In this document: positions 31,470 to 42,110 of the stretch, piece by piece
Layout of the letters: each line of letters starts with the position of its first letter
How positions within the stretch are numbered: position 1 is the stretch's first letter
NCBI GenBank assembly: GCA_011947345.1
Contig: JAAVTG010000451.1
Location: 1 to 64,000 of the forward strand
Length of the DNA stretch: 64,000 nt
From: Phytophthora quininea
Lineage: Eukaryota > Oomycota > Peronosporomycetes > Peronosporales > Peronosporaceae
Reading direction: 5' to 3'
Made by a program: the position numbers and the translations under genes
The notes under the pieces: generated by a model
Database searches by the model: none
Told to the model about the DNA's origin: nothing
The model's input: the letters and a program-made list of their open reading frames with translations, nothing else

Positions 31470-31750
31470 AGCCCCACAATCAACCACAAGCTCCGGGCGA
31501 ATCTCGCCTGAGCTGTGCTCGATCGTGGAGCCGGTGAAGCTGAGCAGCGTGCGAGTGCTGTGGAGTGATGCTGAAGATTTGATTTATTCGGTGGAGACAA
31601 GAGACGTTCCCGACGGGAGCGCGTGCGTAAGAAGATCACAGAGGAAGGAGATGGGGGTGTACGGCAGGAGTTCCGTGTGGCGTTTGCAGTAGTAATTCTC
31701 GCGTAGCATGTACATATATTTTCTTATTTTTTTAATCCATCTCAATCTTC

Positions 31751-33089
31751 ATGGCATTGAAGGTGTTCAAGATGTTGAAGATATCTCGCTCGAAGTTGGC
31801 AATAAACCAGGCAAACACAGGCTATTTTCAGTTGGGAATGGAGGTCGAAGTGCGAGTCGTGCGTGCGCGCGTGTGGCTGTCCAGCTCGTTGTTCCTTCGC
31901 CAAGACGGCTTCTTGTCGCTCGCAATTGTTGAAGAAGTGGAGCATGTGGCTCACGCGACGCTGCGCTCTGTAGAAAGCAGCACAGGAGAGCAGCTCTCCA
32001 TCGAGGATGCAACGGCGCAGCACAACAAGCACAAACACATTCGATCGGTAACGATCGCGTGGGAAGAGCAAAGCGTTCCTGGTGGGAAGTGTCAAAGTTT
32101 CCACATACCGGAGAGGAAGGCGAATCAACCTGTAGTCCTACCACGACTACATTTCCAGCTCTTCGCCTTAAAACCTCGATCGCGAGATGGTGCATCGGCC
32201 AGATCACGTCCGCAGACGACGTATATCGGGTCAAGCGGATGGCAACTCAGTGAAAAGGATGTGGAAGCGTTGGTCTCTTCTCGAGAAGTAGTATTTCTCA
32301 CTACACTACTAGACGATCTAGGCACCCTGGAGGTGAAACTAAGATGTACCAACAACAACGCAGGCACGACAGCAAAAGAAACTTCCGGCTTTAGCATCAA
32401 CTGGAGCTCTAGCGAGGCTCTGCAAAAAGATATCGCAGTAAAAGGTTTGTCTAACGTACTCTGCTCTACTGTTCTGTGTGCTCATATTAATGATATCTCC
32501 TGTTTCTCTAGCTCGACTGAAAGCTGAAGCGGACAAAAAGTTGATCGCACAATTGAAGCAAACCGCGATGAAAGCCGCGCAACTTGCTGAAGGTCGCCAA
32601 ATTCTGATCGAATACTTTTACCGCTCGCAAGCTGTTCGTAAAATTCAACGGCAGTATCAAGAGTTATTGAACAAACGGCGTGAGGTGCTTGCCAAGCTTC
32701 GACGAGAAGAGGAAGCTCGGATCGCTGAGAAGAAGGCCAAAGTGCGCGACAAAGTCGTTGCACGGAACCGACAGCGAGCTCTCGAGATGCGAGCGAAATT
32801 GAGCGCTTATGCCGATAACAACAACGCCTACGAAACGAACAAGGCCTGTCCAAAACGACGGTCATCCACTCAAGAAAGCAAACTGGTCGCCGAGTTGATG
32901 AAAGCCGAACGAACGAAACTCTACGAAAAGTTGGAACAGCTTGAAAATCAGCGCAGACAGCTCACACGAAGCAACCAAACATCTCCGAAGCGGAAAAGGG
33001 AGAATTTATTCGATGACGAGCTTATCCAGGCAGTTCAGGGGCTGCATTTCTTCAGAAGTCATACCAGCAACCAACTCATGCAACAATGA
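31751..33089 (+). CDS. Uncharacterised protein with basic coiled-coil C-terminus
   Basis: Two exons joined in phase (AVK-A-RLKAEADKK; intron about 32445-32511), no frameshift, about 420 residues. The N-terminal ~230 residues look globular, with beta-strand-like stretches (VEVRVVRARVWLSSSLFL, LPRLHFQLFALKPRS, REVVFLTTLLDDLGTLEVKL). The second exon is a charged helix (RKIQRQYQELLNKRREVLAK, EEEARIAEKKAKVRDK) followed by LVAELMKAERTKLYEKLEQL. The IQ-like KIQRQYQ segment could bind calmodulin (weak). No family recognised. Its stop is only 77 bp from the TBP-like start. Confidence 0.75.
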
Positions 33090-33166
33090 CTTCAATATAC
33101 TTTTCTGGAGGTTTTATTCCTATATCGAGGAAGTTACATTTTTCATTTTCGTTCACGCACTGAATC

Positions 33167-34109
33167 ATGGCCCTGGCACACACCTTTGGCGACGCTGGTG
33201 CGTCGGTACCGCAGCTCCACATCAAGTACGCTATTGTCCCCATGTTCTATTGCCTTCCCTCTATTCAATGATGCCTTGTTATCACCCAACTCTCCGCCAC
33301 AGCAGAGAAATAAGAGCGTTTCTAAAGGGTCCAATAACTCACATTTTCCATGCTGGTTTTCTGTAAGGAACTTCGTGTGCTCCGCCAACTTGGGCATGCG
33401 CTTCGACCTGACAAATCTGCTGATGAAGTCCCACCGCAAAGCGGAGCTTGTGCCGAAGAAGAACTGTATCCTCATGAAGCTGCACAACCCCAGGGCCACC
33501 GCCATGCTCTTCGCCAATGGCAAGTTGGTCTGTACGGGTGCAGAGACCGAGGAGGCCATCAAAAACGTGGCTCGAAGGTTCACACAGGTGATCCAGAAGA
33601 TGGACTTCCCAGGAGTTAACCTCATCGACTTCAAGATCCAGAACGTCGTGGGTTCCTGCAAGCTTGGCTTCCGGGTGCTCGTGGAGGCACTCGCCTTTGC
33701 GCACAGCGACCGCTGCACGGTGAAGTGACATTATGATGCTGTCGGTGCTAACCTTAGCTTATTTGACAGCTGATGGTGTTGTTTGTGTATTAGTACGAGC
33801 CGGAGCTGTATCCGGCTCTGATTTACCGACTTGAGAAGCCGGAGGTCAAAGTGCTTGTGTTCGTGAGCGGCAAGGTGGTGTTTACGGACTCCAAGGAACC
33901 GCGTGAGCTGTATGAGGCTTGCGAGGCGATTTTCCCGGTGTGGATCTATTATTTTGTTGTTGTTGAAGCGCACCTGCTGATTTCGTGGCGTGTAGATCCT
34001 CTGCCAGTTTAAAGACCCCAAGCCGATTGATCCGAGCAGTATGAGATCAAGTGGCAGCATGATGTCGGGCCATCATTTTACAAGCGATGAATCGCACCTC
34101 GACGACTAG
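33167..34109 (+). CDS. Divergent TATA-binding protein / TBP-related factor
   Basis: 222-residue protein in four exons (33167-33225, 33368-33719, 33794-33937, 33996-34109), all in phase. It has both halves of the TBP saddle: [47 protein letters not shown], then [27 protein letters not shown] and [12 protein letters not shown]. The N-terminus is only ~20 residues ([20 protein letters not shown]) and the C-terminus is an unusual ~38-residue Ser/Met/His tail. Of the four DNA-intercalating Phe of canonical TBP, two are changed: the KRFAAV position reads KKNCIL, and ELFPGL reads ELYPAL. This could be the organism's main TBP or a TRF paralog; the substitutions favour the latter. Acts at core promoters in the nucleus. 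Confidence 0.9.
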
Positions 34110-34153
34110 AATCGTAAGCTAAACACCAAACACCCACAACCGTTTTTCTAACT

Positions 34154-37100
34154 TTATTGTTGAGTATTTAGAATTTTGTTCTGCGCAGTCGCAAAGAAAG
34201 CGTGTTGATAGGAATGTCGGAAGACGACTACTTGTGCCCACGTGGTGCGAAGGCTGGCGAGTATGTCGGCTGAGATAGTGTTAGGGTCTTCGCGTGGAGT
34301 AAGTGTGGGATCCGTGGGAGTATTGTGTTGTTGTTGAAGCAGACCCTCTAGATGCTCTTCTGCTAACGGTTGAATGGTCTGCCACTGATCTATGCGAGTT
34401 CGGAATACCGCAAGATGAACTGAGAGCGGGTGGATGTAGCAGAGTTGACGATTCAGAGGAATCACGAGTTGTTCTATCTGTGTGGCGATTTGGATGACCA
34501 TATTGTGATAAATGGCGGACGTAGTCGCTGGAGAAAGGCATGAAGATTCCTCTTTCCGGGATGGTAATAACGTGGAATATTGTTCATTTCTCAGTGAGTC
34601 CAAGAGCCACGTAAGCGCTTGCTCCTGGAGGAAGGAAAGAGGTAATGTTAGCGGCTTCACCTACAGACTGAGGTGGGAATACGCACCAGTGAGAAGAGCT
34701 GCAAGATGACACTGTGCTTAACGAGTCGGCTAATGCGCTCGAAATCGTCTTGAAAGAGGGCACAGGTTGAGTGTTGGTGTGTGATGTCCAACTCATACAT
34801 GTGCAAAAGATCTCCATATTGGAGTGCCAATACTGAATGCGGAGTCCATTCTTCGCGAGGAATGCTGGTATCATATGAAATGGCTTCGTTTCCTAAATTG
34901 TCTTCTTGCATGTTCTTCGTGCAGAGGAACGCTTGTTCTTTGGACAAGAATATGCCGTACTCCATTATCCGAAAGCTTATCAGCGGAGACAATCGGACAG
35001 CGTGTTTTGGGTCAGCTGTGGATTGATGATGAAACGCGTACGTCTTGGATATTTTGTGAATAGCAAGGAAATTGCTTCCTTCACGAGTTCGTGCTTCCGC
35101 CAGCTCCACCATAATTTGCACAAGGCACTGCGTTTGTGCAGTTTCCGCAATGATTTTCTCAATGGAGTCGTCTAAAGTCGAGGAAGATAGATCGAGGGTT
35201 GTAATGATCTGGTCATGAGGGTCGAGTATATTAGCTTCGACGCGCAAGTGCCAGCAAGTTCTTGTCCCGTCGTTTGGACAGCCACGCATAGCAACAATAC
35301 GCCCCAAGTCTTTCCGTACAGCTTCTGCGAAGAATGTCCGAGCTTGGTCATACTCATTCCCTTCCACTACGTAATTCTCAATGATGTCAGCTTCCTGCAG
35401 CAATGGCACCTTTTTGTCTTTTTCTTCTTGGGAAAAATTAAGTGGATGGTAAAGCAGTATTGTGGGAAAGATTCCTACCGAGTAGGAACTCTTGTGTGGT
35501 CTGAAGGATCCATCGTGGAGAATGCGGTGCTGCTTAAGCCAACGGAGAAGGTTGGTTACTTGTTCGCTGGCGACTATATGAAGTAAATTAGGGTTGAAAG
35601 TGAGCAAGCTCTTTCCTTCCAACGCGAAGAGTGGCGTCGATCCCTGCCGTACAATTTTCGTTATGGTCTTGGGTGGCGTTGGTTGTATATCTTGCTGCCA
35701 AACTAGCTGTCGAAGGGCGAACACCTGAAGGTGCTTCGACATATCGATGAACGGGTTTGGTGGGAGATGGATCGCGACCGTGTTCATAACGGCGCTTTCG
35801 AGGGCGATATCAAGGCAAGAATCAACCACTGCTTGAGCAAAAACAGCTTCCGACAGGATCGTTGAAGGATATCTGCGTTCCTCCGCTGCCAGTTCTAGCG
35901 CTTGGAGTACGTCGATCTCATCCAAAGGAGTTTGGTCGTTTTCAGCTTGTAGCACGGTGAGATTTGATGTCGATTGCGCAAGACGAAAGAAATCCTCGAA
36001 GGCAACTCGGACCACGATACAGAGCATCTCGTTCAGGCGGCTAATTGCTTCTACAAACTCGTTGATTTCGTATTCATCCGTTAACGAGGACGTGTCTTGA
36101 ACTCGACGGTGAAGATGACTCAGCATCATATCAACGGGGATCATCACTGACATTGCTGGGACCAAACAAATATCTTCCAGGATATGTTTCATGCGAATAT
36201 TCAGACTGGCGAAGCTCTTTTGAGCCATCACTGCCATTACAGAGGTAAGCTTTGGACGGCGAAGATAATTCCCACGACTTCTTGTGCTGCAACAAGGACT
36301 CCCAATTGAAATGCAAAGGATTCAACCAGAAGACTCACTTGTTGCCGGAGTCTTTCTTTGGGGAAGTTGAGGCGACGAAGACCTTCAATTATATTGTGGA
36401 AAATCCCCAAGAAACCTGGCATTGGCTTCGATTCTTTCGCTGCCGGCATGCTTTCGGTAATTGTGGCTGACTGGGATTTCTGCTTTTGGTGTGATTCCTC
36501 TTGTTGTCGAAGCTGCACCTCCATTTGAAAATGCGCCATGATCTCAGTAGCACCTTGTGGATCGAAGAAAATTCCTGATGTGAGTGCACGACTTCCTGTA
36601 ATGAACGATCGTCGAGATATTGAGTTTTTGTGATAGATATCTTGCCTCCATTTGTCGAAGTAAAGTGAAAGAAGAATGCTTGCTCGAGTTGGCACAGATA
36701 TTTTTCTTCAGTGCTACGAATGGTAGTGCACTGATACCGGCTGAGAGTAATGTGGGAGTTTGTGACTAGTGCTGTCTTTATCGCGTTGACGAAGGAGACA
36801 CGGTCATCAATGACGCGCTCCATAGTCCACAGTGAGCTTTGGGCATCGGAGCCAGCCGAGGATAAAGCAGTAATACTGATACCATCACATGCAACACAAC
36901 CGTTATAATCGCCAGCATTCTCAGGTGTTTGAGCTGCAAATTTTACAGCAGCAGTCATCGCTTCGTGGAGCTGTTTGAGCAAGAAGCGCGCGTAAACTGC
37001 CATGGATTTCTCCAGTTGAGCACCAACAACAAATACATGAGTTTCCATATCGATAGCATATTGTGGCAGGTCTCCTGCTCTGGAACCAAAGATGCTATCC

Positions 37101-37630
37101 CCAACAAGAGCTCCATAAGCAGTCACTTGGCATTCATCGTCAGTAAATTCTTTGTGGAAGAGCAACCCTTGAAACGAGGATTGTACAAGTTCCAACAGAC
37201 CGTGTAGGTGCTTCGCAGTAAGTAGTTCAAGCGTCGATTGCGTCCCCCATATCGGCAATGCGAACTGCTCGTGTTCAACACTGTACACTTGAAACTGCGG
37301 CGATGCGGAGTTTTGCTCACGGAGGGCGCTCAATTCCAACGAAGTGTCTACGAGATCAGTCTGTAACGCAAATTCCTGCCGAAGTTCGTGCATTCGCATC
37401 GTCTGGAGAAGCTCAGGATATGGATTCGCAGGCAATCGGAGTTGTGTTTTGTATCTGGCAGCCAAGTTGGTCATGAAGTCCTGGATCACCTGCAGCAGTT
37501 TGGTGTTGGCGAAATATTCATCCACAAGATGACCACGTTCTTCGGCTTGTGTCAGCAGAATTGAGCTTTTCGTAGTCTCAGTAGCATTCTTGTTCGGCGG
37601 TGGTATCTCTGCGATTCCTCCAGACGCCAT
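34154..37630 (-). CDS. Large uncharacterised protein (~1,140 residues)
   Basis: Start ATG at 37630 (MASGGIAEIPPPNK). Globular and mostly helical by eye, without signal peptide or clear membrane segment. No family recognised. A partly repeated segment stands out: RLPANPYPELLQTMRMHELR near residue 65 and HLPPNPFIDMSKHLQVFALR about 600 residues later, both followed by Q-D, suggesting an ancient internal duplication. One intron near 34595-34656 joins LQLFSL to EQALTWLLDSL. Frame breaks lie at AAAA 36568-36571 (FFDPQGATEI) and at 36236-36240 (LPL to MAVMAQKSF). Even with these breaks, the consistent open frames over 3.4 kb make the gene real. Confidence 0.75.
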
Positions 37631-37803
37631 GAAGACCCGTAAATCTAGCTAGGCTTGAACCGACGCCGCTCCTCCTGTTAAGATAAAGCCCAGTGCATAG
37701 CATTCCTTTCTTCAAAATTCAAAATATACGTCTATGCATTGACTGGGCCGGGGTCTGCGCTGTCCATCAAATATTAGAGCTGTCGTGGCGTGACACCGCC
37801 TGC

Positions 37804-38622
37804 TTACTTGATCTTGGCAGCGTTCGCCTCCGGCAGCCGCTCGATGACGTACTTGCGGTTGGAAATGTACATGATGGGGACACCGGGCACCTTACGGATG
37901 CGGCGTTTGAGTTCCCGATCGCACGTCGCGACCACGTAGCAGCGGTGCTGCTGGACGCGCTGCACCAGACAGTCATCTGCGTACGTGCCCTTGTGGGTGC
38001 ACGGCAGTCGCTCGAAGCGCGGGTCCTTGGCGAGGCGCAGCGCCACTCGGTACTTGTGGCCCAGCTTCTCCAGCTCTGCCATCACGCAGTCGGTGATGCA
38101 GGGCGTGCTCTTGGCCAGCAGGCAGTCCATCATGGCCGACACCACCTCGAGCTTGTTTTTGATGGAGAAGTTGATGAAGTTGGTATCCACCAGCACGTTG
38201 TAGGGCGGGCCCAACGCCGAGTTGTACTTGAAGAACATGTTGGATGGGATCTGGTCACTGCAATGCAGCAAGAAGGCACAATAATAATGAGTCCCAGCAC
38301 TGAAAACGAGTCCCAAGCAGCAACGGAGCTTACATTTGCTTGGGCTCGGCCTCCTTGCGCTTCTTCTCGTCGATTTTTGCCACTTTCTTGCGCACCGAAT
38401 TGCTGCAATAAATAAACAATAACAAGTATGTGAGAAACCTCATTAGGAGGCGACGAAGAGTTTTGGTGACCTACATGCGCGTGTCCTTCGGGCTGATCAT
38501 GCGCTTGACAGCCGCGAACTTGCGCACCTTCTTCTGTTTCGCCTAGTAACGTACACCACAACATCACACAGTCAGTCGCTCCACTCTTCTCCGCCTTCAT
38601 ACGCAGTAAACCAGCGCACCAT
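37804..38622 (-). CDS. FCF1: FCF1/UTP24 PIN-domain endonuclease
   Basis: SSU-processome nuclease that cleaves pre-rRNA at 18S sites A1/A2. Highly conserved: [20 protein letters not shown] (catalytic Asp in VDTNF), [56 protein letters not shown] and [15 protein letters not shown]. The first coding exon appears to be the ATG alone (38620-38622): a 77-nt intron (38543-38619, GTGCGC..TTACTAG) is followed by [20 protein letters not shown], the expected family N-terminus. Two further introns (near 38405-38475 and 38260-38333) join in phase. No frameshift. Head-to-head with CD2BP2. Confidence 0.95.
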
Positions 38623-38732
38623 GTTGCCTCAAGTCGTCGTCTTCACTACTAACCAACCACCAGCCAAAAACACTTATTTTGGGTAAAATCCGAAATTTGG
38701 GTATACCATGTACCCATATTGCAAGATTGGCG
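38623..38732. promoter_or_regulatory. Bidirectional promoter FCF1 / CD2BP2
   Basis: 110 bp between two divergent ATGs. Contains TTTTGGGTA (38677-38685), a second TTTGGGTA (38696-38703), and TACCCA in the opposite orientation (38711-38716). The same element recurs in the 40.6 kb divergent promoter, which suggests a shared transcription-factor site. Confidence 0.5.
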
Positions 38733-39608
38733 ATGCCGGCCATGGAGGACCGCCGCGGCGTGACGGCGTTCAACATGGAGGACGAGAAAGACGACGGCCA
38801 CTTCGACGACGACGGCAACTTTGTGTGGGACGACGAGGCCAAGAAGGTGCAGGAGGAGGCGTGGCTGGACGGCGTCTCGGAGCAGCAGATCGGGGCGGCG
38901 CGCAGTGCCAAGAGCCGACGCGACTTCCGGGACGCCCAGGGGAGGAGAAGCTGACGATGGAGGCGGCGAATAAGGCGCTGGCGACGCTGCTGAAGCCCCG
39001 CGAGACGGTTCTGCAAGCACTGAAGCGATTGGGCTCCAAAAGACCAAGAGAGCGCAGGCAGGCAGCAAGAGGAAGCAGCGGACCGAGGACACGCGGTCCG
39101 AAGAGGAGAAGCAGCAGTTCGAGCAGGTCACCGAGGCGGCAGACTTCCTCATGCGCTCGGGGACGTGGATGTGTACAGTCAGATCCGAGAGGAGTTTGTT
39201 CCGGAGGAGGAATTGTTGACGAGGAGACAAATCAAATTTGCAGACCAAACCGAAGCAAAGAGCGAGGAGAACCCGCCTAAACAGGAGGTGATGTGGGAGT
39301 ATAAAGCTACAGACGGACAGATCCACGGGCCGTACCCGACATCGAGTTTCATTGCATGGCAGCAGCAGGGGTATTTCAAAGGAGAGACTGCTGTGGACAT
39401 GCGGCAAGTCTGGCATGGTGGGGATGAAGCGAAACAGCAGCCAAACAAGAAACAAAAGAAGGAGCCTGAAAAAGTGTCGGCGGAGCAGGAAATGCTAAAC
39501 GACTTTGAGGACAGCGACGACGAGGATGAAACTCAAAACGGAGACAAGAAGGAGGAGGATGAAAACCCATGGAAACGATCCGATCAGATCGATTTTTCCT
39601 CATATTAA
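38733..39608 (+). CDS. CD2BP2: CD2BP2/LIN1-like GYF-domain U5 snRNP protein
   Basis: U5-52K homologue, a GYF-domain adaptor of the U5/tri-snRNP. The N-terminal acidic region has DGHFDDDGNFVWDDEA and EEAWLDGVSEQQIG, matching LIN1/CD2BP2; the middle has LLKPRETVLQALKRLG; the C-terminal GYF domain has VMWEYKATDGQIHGPYPTSS and WQQQGYFKGE, ending DQIDFSSY (family IDF.LY). The start is MPAMEDRR at 38733, with MEDRR at 38742 as an alternative. One base is missing in each of GGGG 38939-38942, AAAA 39038-39041 and GGGG 39159-39162; restoring them gives one continuous frame. Binds proline-rich splicing partners. Confidence 0.9.
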
Positions 39609-39717
39609 TGATAAAAGCAGCGGTTATCAATATGACAGTATCTGCTCGAGATCGGTTCGAATGACCTCGTCGGCTTGAGCTACCGTAGTGCAACCAGTTG
39701 GGCCGCGGCACAAACAG

Positions 39718-40620
39718 CTAGTCGTCTTTCTTGGAGTGAGCGCCAGCACCAGACCTCCTCGTCACGGCACTAGGACTCATTCGTCTAGGCGAGGCTTGGC
39801 TGCTTCGCTGGTCAACATTGCGGCGACGCATGTCCCGGTCAGCATCCACTTCATCACCCGAACTGGACTCGCTGGAATCGTCCTCCATCAACGGACGTTG
39901 ACTTTAAAGCAACACGTTGAAGTTAGCAATAGCAGTGATCGTATCATAGTATCTCAAGCTTCCCACCTCTTGACGTCTCTGTTTGCTGGCGCGTCGTTCC
40001 TCATCTGGAAACGCATGTACATCTCGTGCATCTTGCTCTTCATCACTATGACCACCCCAAAGCATCAGTCCAAAGCACCACCTCCAACTTCCACCGCAGT
40101 CAGTCGCCCTACCTTCGCTCATACTGCTGAGCTTCTCGCTCATGGCGTTGTACGTCTCCGTGGCGATCTCCGTCGCCGTCTTCTCCTGCGCCTGATGTCC
40201 CTGGCCGCGTCTCGACTGCTCGTGGAAGTGCGACGAGAACTCCTCGCTGCTCAGAACTTCATCTCGGAAGATCTCGTCCTGCATCATCTGCGCCAGGATG
40301 GCGTCGCGCTCCTCCTGCTCTGTCAGACCGCGCGGCTCGGCGTCCGGTAGTCGCAAGAAGTCGTCGGGCAGCTTGACGCGGCGCCGCTGGCCGCGGGGCG
40401 ATGACGTCGGAGCTGCTGCCTGTTGGCGTCTTGGGGACGCTTGAGCCGGCGCTGGCGGCGGCTGCGCTTGGTCTTGGTCCTGGGAGACGTCCATGGATAA
40501 CAGAGTGTCCACCGTCGTCTCCATGTGTCCTTGATGCGCCTCCAGCACATCTGCCAGCAGCTGCGCGTCCCACGACGGGAACATGCCGCGCAGCACATCG
40601 AGGTCGCCGCCGTGTTCCAT
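39718..40620 (-). CDS. CUE-domain protein
   Basis: N-terminal CUE/UBA-like ubiquitin-binding domain: DLDVLRGMFPSWDAQLLADV then LEAHQGHMETTVDTLLSM, with the MFP and LL motifs in place. A Pro/Gln/Arg-rich linker follows, then a helical part (QEERDAILAQMMQDEIFRDE) and, after introns near 40045-40110 and 39905-39965, a Ser/Asp/Arg-rich tail ending GAGAHSKKDD (stop 39718-39720). The exact second acceptor is uncertain: either frame of the short internal exon can be opened, and KMHEMYMRFQMRNDA is the more protein-like. Likely a ubiquitin adaptor. Divergent from the folate-receptor-like gene. Confidence 0.78.
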
Positions 40621-40744
40621 CTTGGCTACGTTTCTCGTTTTGGGTATTTGGGTCGAATCAAATATTGAGTCATTTTGATCATTCTACCCAAATAATTCAC
40701 ATGTACCCAAAACGAGTCACAAGCAGAGCTCCTCGAGTGTCATC
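40621..40744. promoter_or_regulatory. Bidirectional promoter CUE gene / folate-receptor-like gene
   Basis: 124 bp between divergent ATGs. Carries TTTTGGGTA (40638-40646), ATTTGGGTC (40646-40654), TACCCAAAT (40685-40693) and TACCCAAAA (40704-40712): two forward and two inverted copies placed near-symmetrically, with CGTTTTGGGTA and TACCCAAAACG at the outer edges. Confidence 0.6.
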
Positions 40745-41773
40745 ATGCGAGCGACACAGTTGTGCGCGGCGCTGCTGCTGGCGGCGCTACTGAGTGAGGA
40801 TGCGGTCTATGCAGAGCCCAAGGCCAAGCCAGACAACACGTGCCGCTCGGCCGGCGTGCTCAAGTTCGACCAGGAGACGCACCCCATGCAGCGCGTACTA
40901 AAGCTCCCCATCGCTGCTCTTTGGGATTGGACTAGCACTGACTCTTACTATGTATGCAGACCAAGGGCATGGAAGTCTGCAGTAAATACCGCAAGAGCAC
41001 GTGCTGCAATGCCAGCCATTCTCATGCCCTGAGGCTGTACGTGGGAAACTGTCACTTTAAGAGCTGCTTGAATTGTTGACTTATTATTTAATCACTTTTG
41101 CAGGAAGATCCGGGAGCCGGTGGTGGCCAAGTTCAGCAAGAAATGCCAGCGCTTTACGGAAGAGATGGCGTGCTCGTCGTGCCACCCGCTCATGGGCACG
41201 TGGCAGATGAAGAACGTGTGTCCGAGACTGTGCAACGACTGGTACGACGCCTGCAAGGACGAGTTCTACTCGTACGGCGGCGCTGGCACGTTGTCTCCTT
41301 GCTATGGCAACGCGCTGGTGTGTTCGCCCTTGTCGGGGATTGTTGACTCTGGTGCAGACTTTTGCACGCACATGGGCTTCCACGTGGGTGGCGACACGGA
41401 CGTGGAAGGAACCGAGTGCTTTGATGGATCGGTGCCCGATCAACTGGGCGAGGCAGAGCCAGAGGAGCCCTGGCAGGACCAGCTCAAGCGGGTTTGGGAA
41501 GAACAGTCGGAGAACCCGTCGCCTTCGTTCATTGCAGGCATTTTCGTCCTCCTGACCATGCTCTTCATGGGCAACAGGTTCGCCAGACAGATGGGAGACC
41601 CGTTTGGTGGAGACCAACTGAGTCTCGAGGAGGTTCGACGTCTGCAGCAGGAACGATACGAGCGTGGCGAATTGGTGTATGAAGACGAGACTGATAGCAG
41701 CAGCGACGAGGAATACGCTGCTCGGGGCCAAGTGGGCGATCAAACTGAGAACGAGCTGCAGCCGTCGTCGTGA
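40745..41773 (+). CDS. Folate-receptor-like type I membrane protein
   Basis: Signal peptide (MRATQLCAALLLAALLSEDAVYA), then a Cys-rich ectodomain patterned like the folate/riboflavin receptor family: MEVCSKYRKSTCCNASHSHA, KCQRFTEEMACSSCHPLM, VCPRLCNDWYDACKDEFYSY, SPCYGNALVCSPL and FCTHMGFHVG. Near the C-terminus is one membrane helix (FIAGIFVLLTMLFMG) and an acidic cytoplasmic tail (EDETDSSSDEEYAA). Introns near 40895-40960 and 41033-41103 join in phase; no frameshift. Likely a surface or endomembrane receptor; whether it binds a pterin or flavin cannot be told. Cys spacing argues for a disulfide-rich fold. Confidence 0.82.
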
Positions 41774-42110
41774 GAAGCTGGCCGCGTACGCAGGAACGGA
41801 ATCTGCGCGTTCTTGTTGTTTTCTCTTTGATAGTTAGAGGTTTTTGAGGTCTCCAATAATTGCGTTCTTTCATCATCACTTCTTTCTGTAGTACAAACGA
41901 TGCCTGTTCAAGTAAGTGTACACGGACATTTGTTTCTACTTGAGCCACTCTACTGTTGACACTTTCACCTATCACACTTGCCACGATGTTAGGCTGCTTG
42001 CTGTGTCTCCCGTTTGAAGCAGAGGACTGCCTAAACCGCGACCTACTCACGGAGCAGAGCATCTAGCGCTCAAAGAGCAGATCCGACGCCGTGCTCCACG
42101 CTGAAGTTGC
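41774..42110. other. Intergenic region between convergent genes
   Basis: 337 bp between the stop of the folate-receptor-like gene and the stop of LSM12. It includes a tiny possible two-exon reading frame starting ATGCCTGTTCAA at 41899 with good splice signals (GTAAGT..GATGTTAG). It may simply be spliced 3'UTR. Confidence 0.35.

Noticed and set aside
38677..40712. TTTGGGT copies as interstitial telomere repeats
   Set aside because: Not tandem, and the common oomycete-type repeat is TTTAGGG, which differs; copies are dispersed and in both orientations within promoters.
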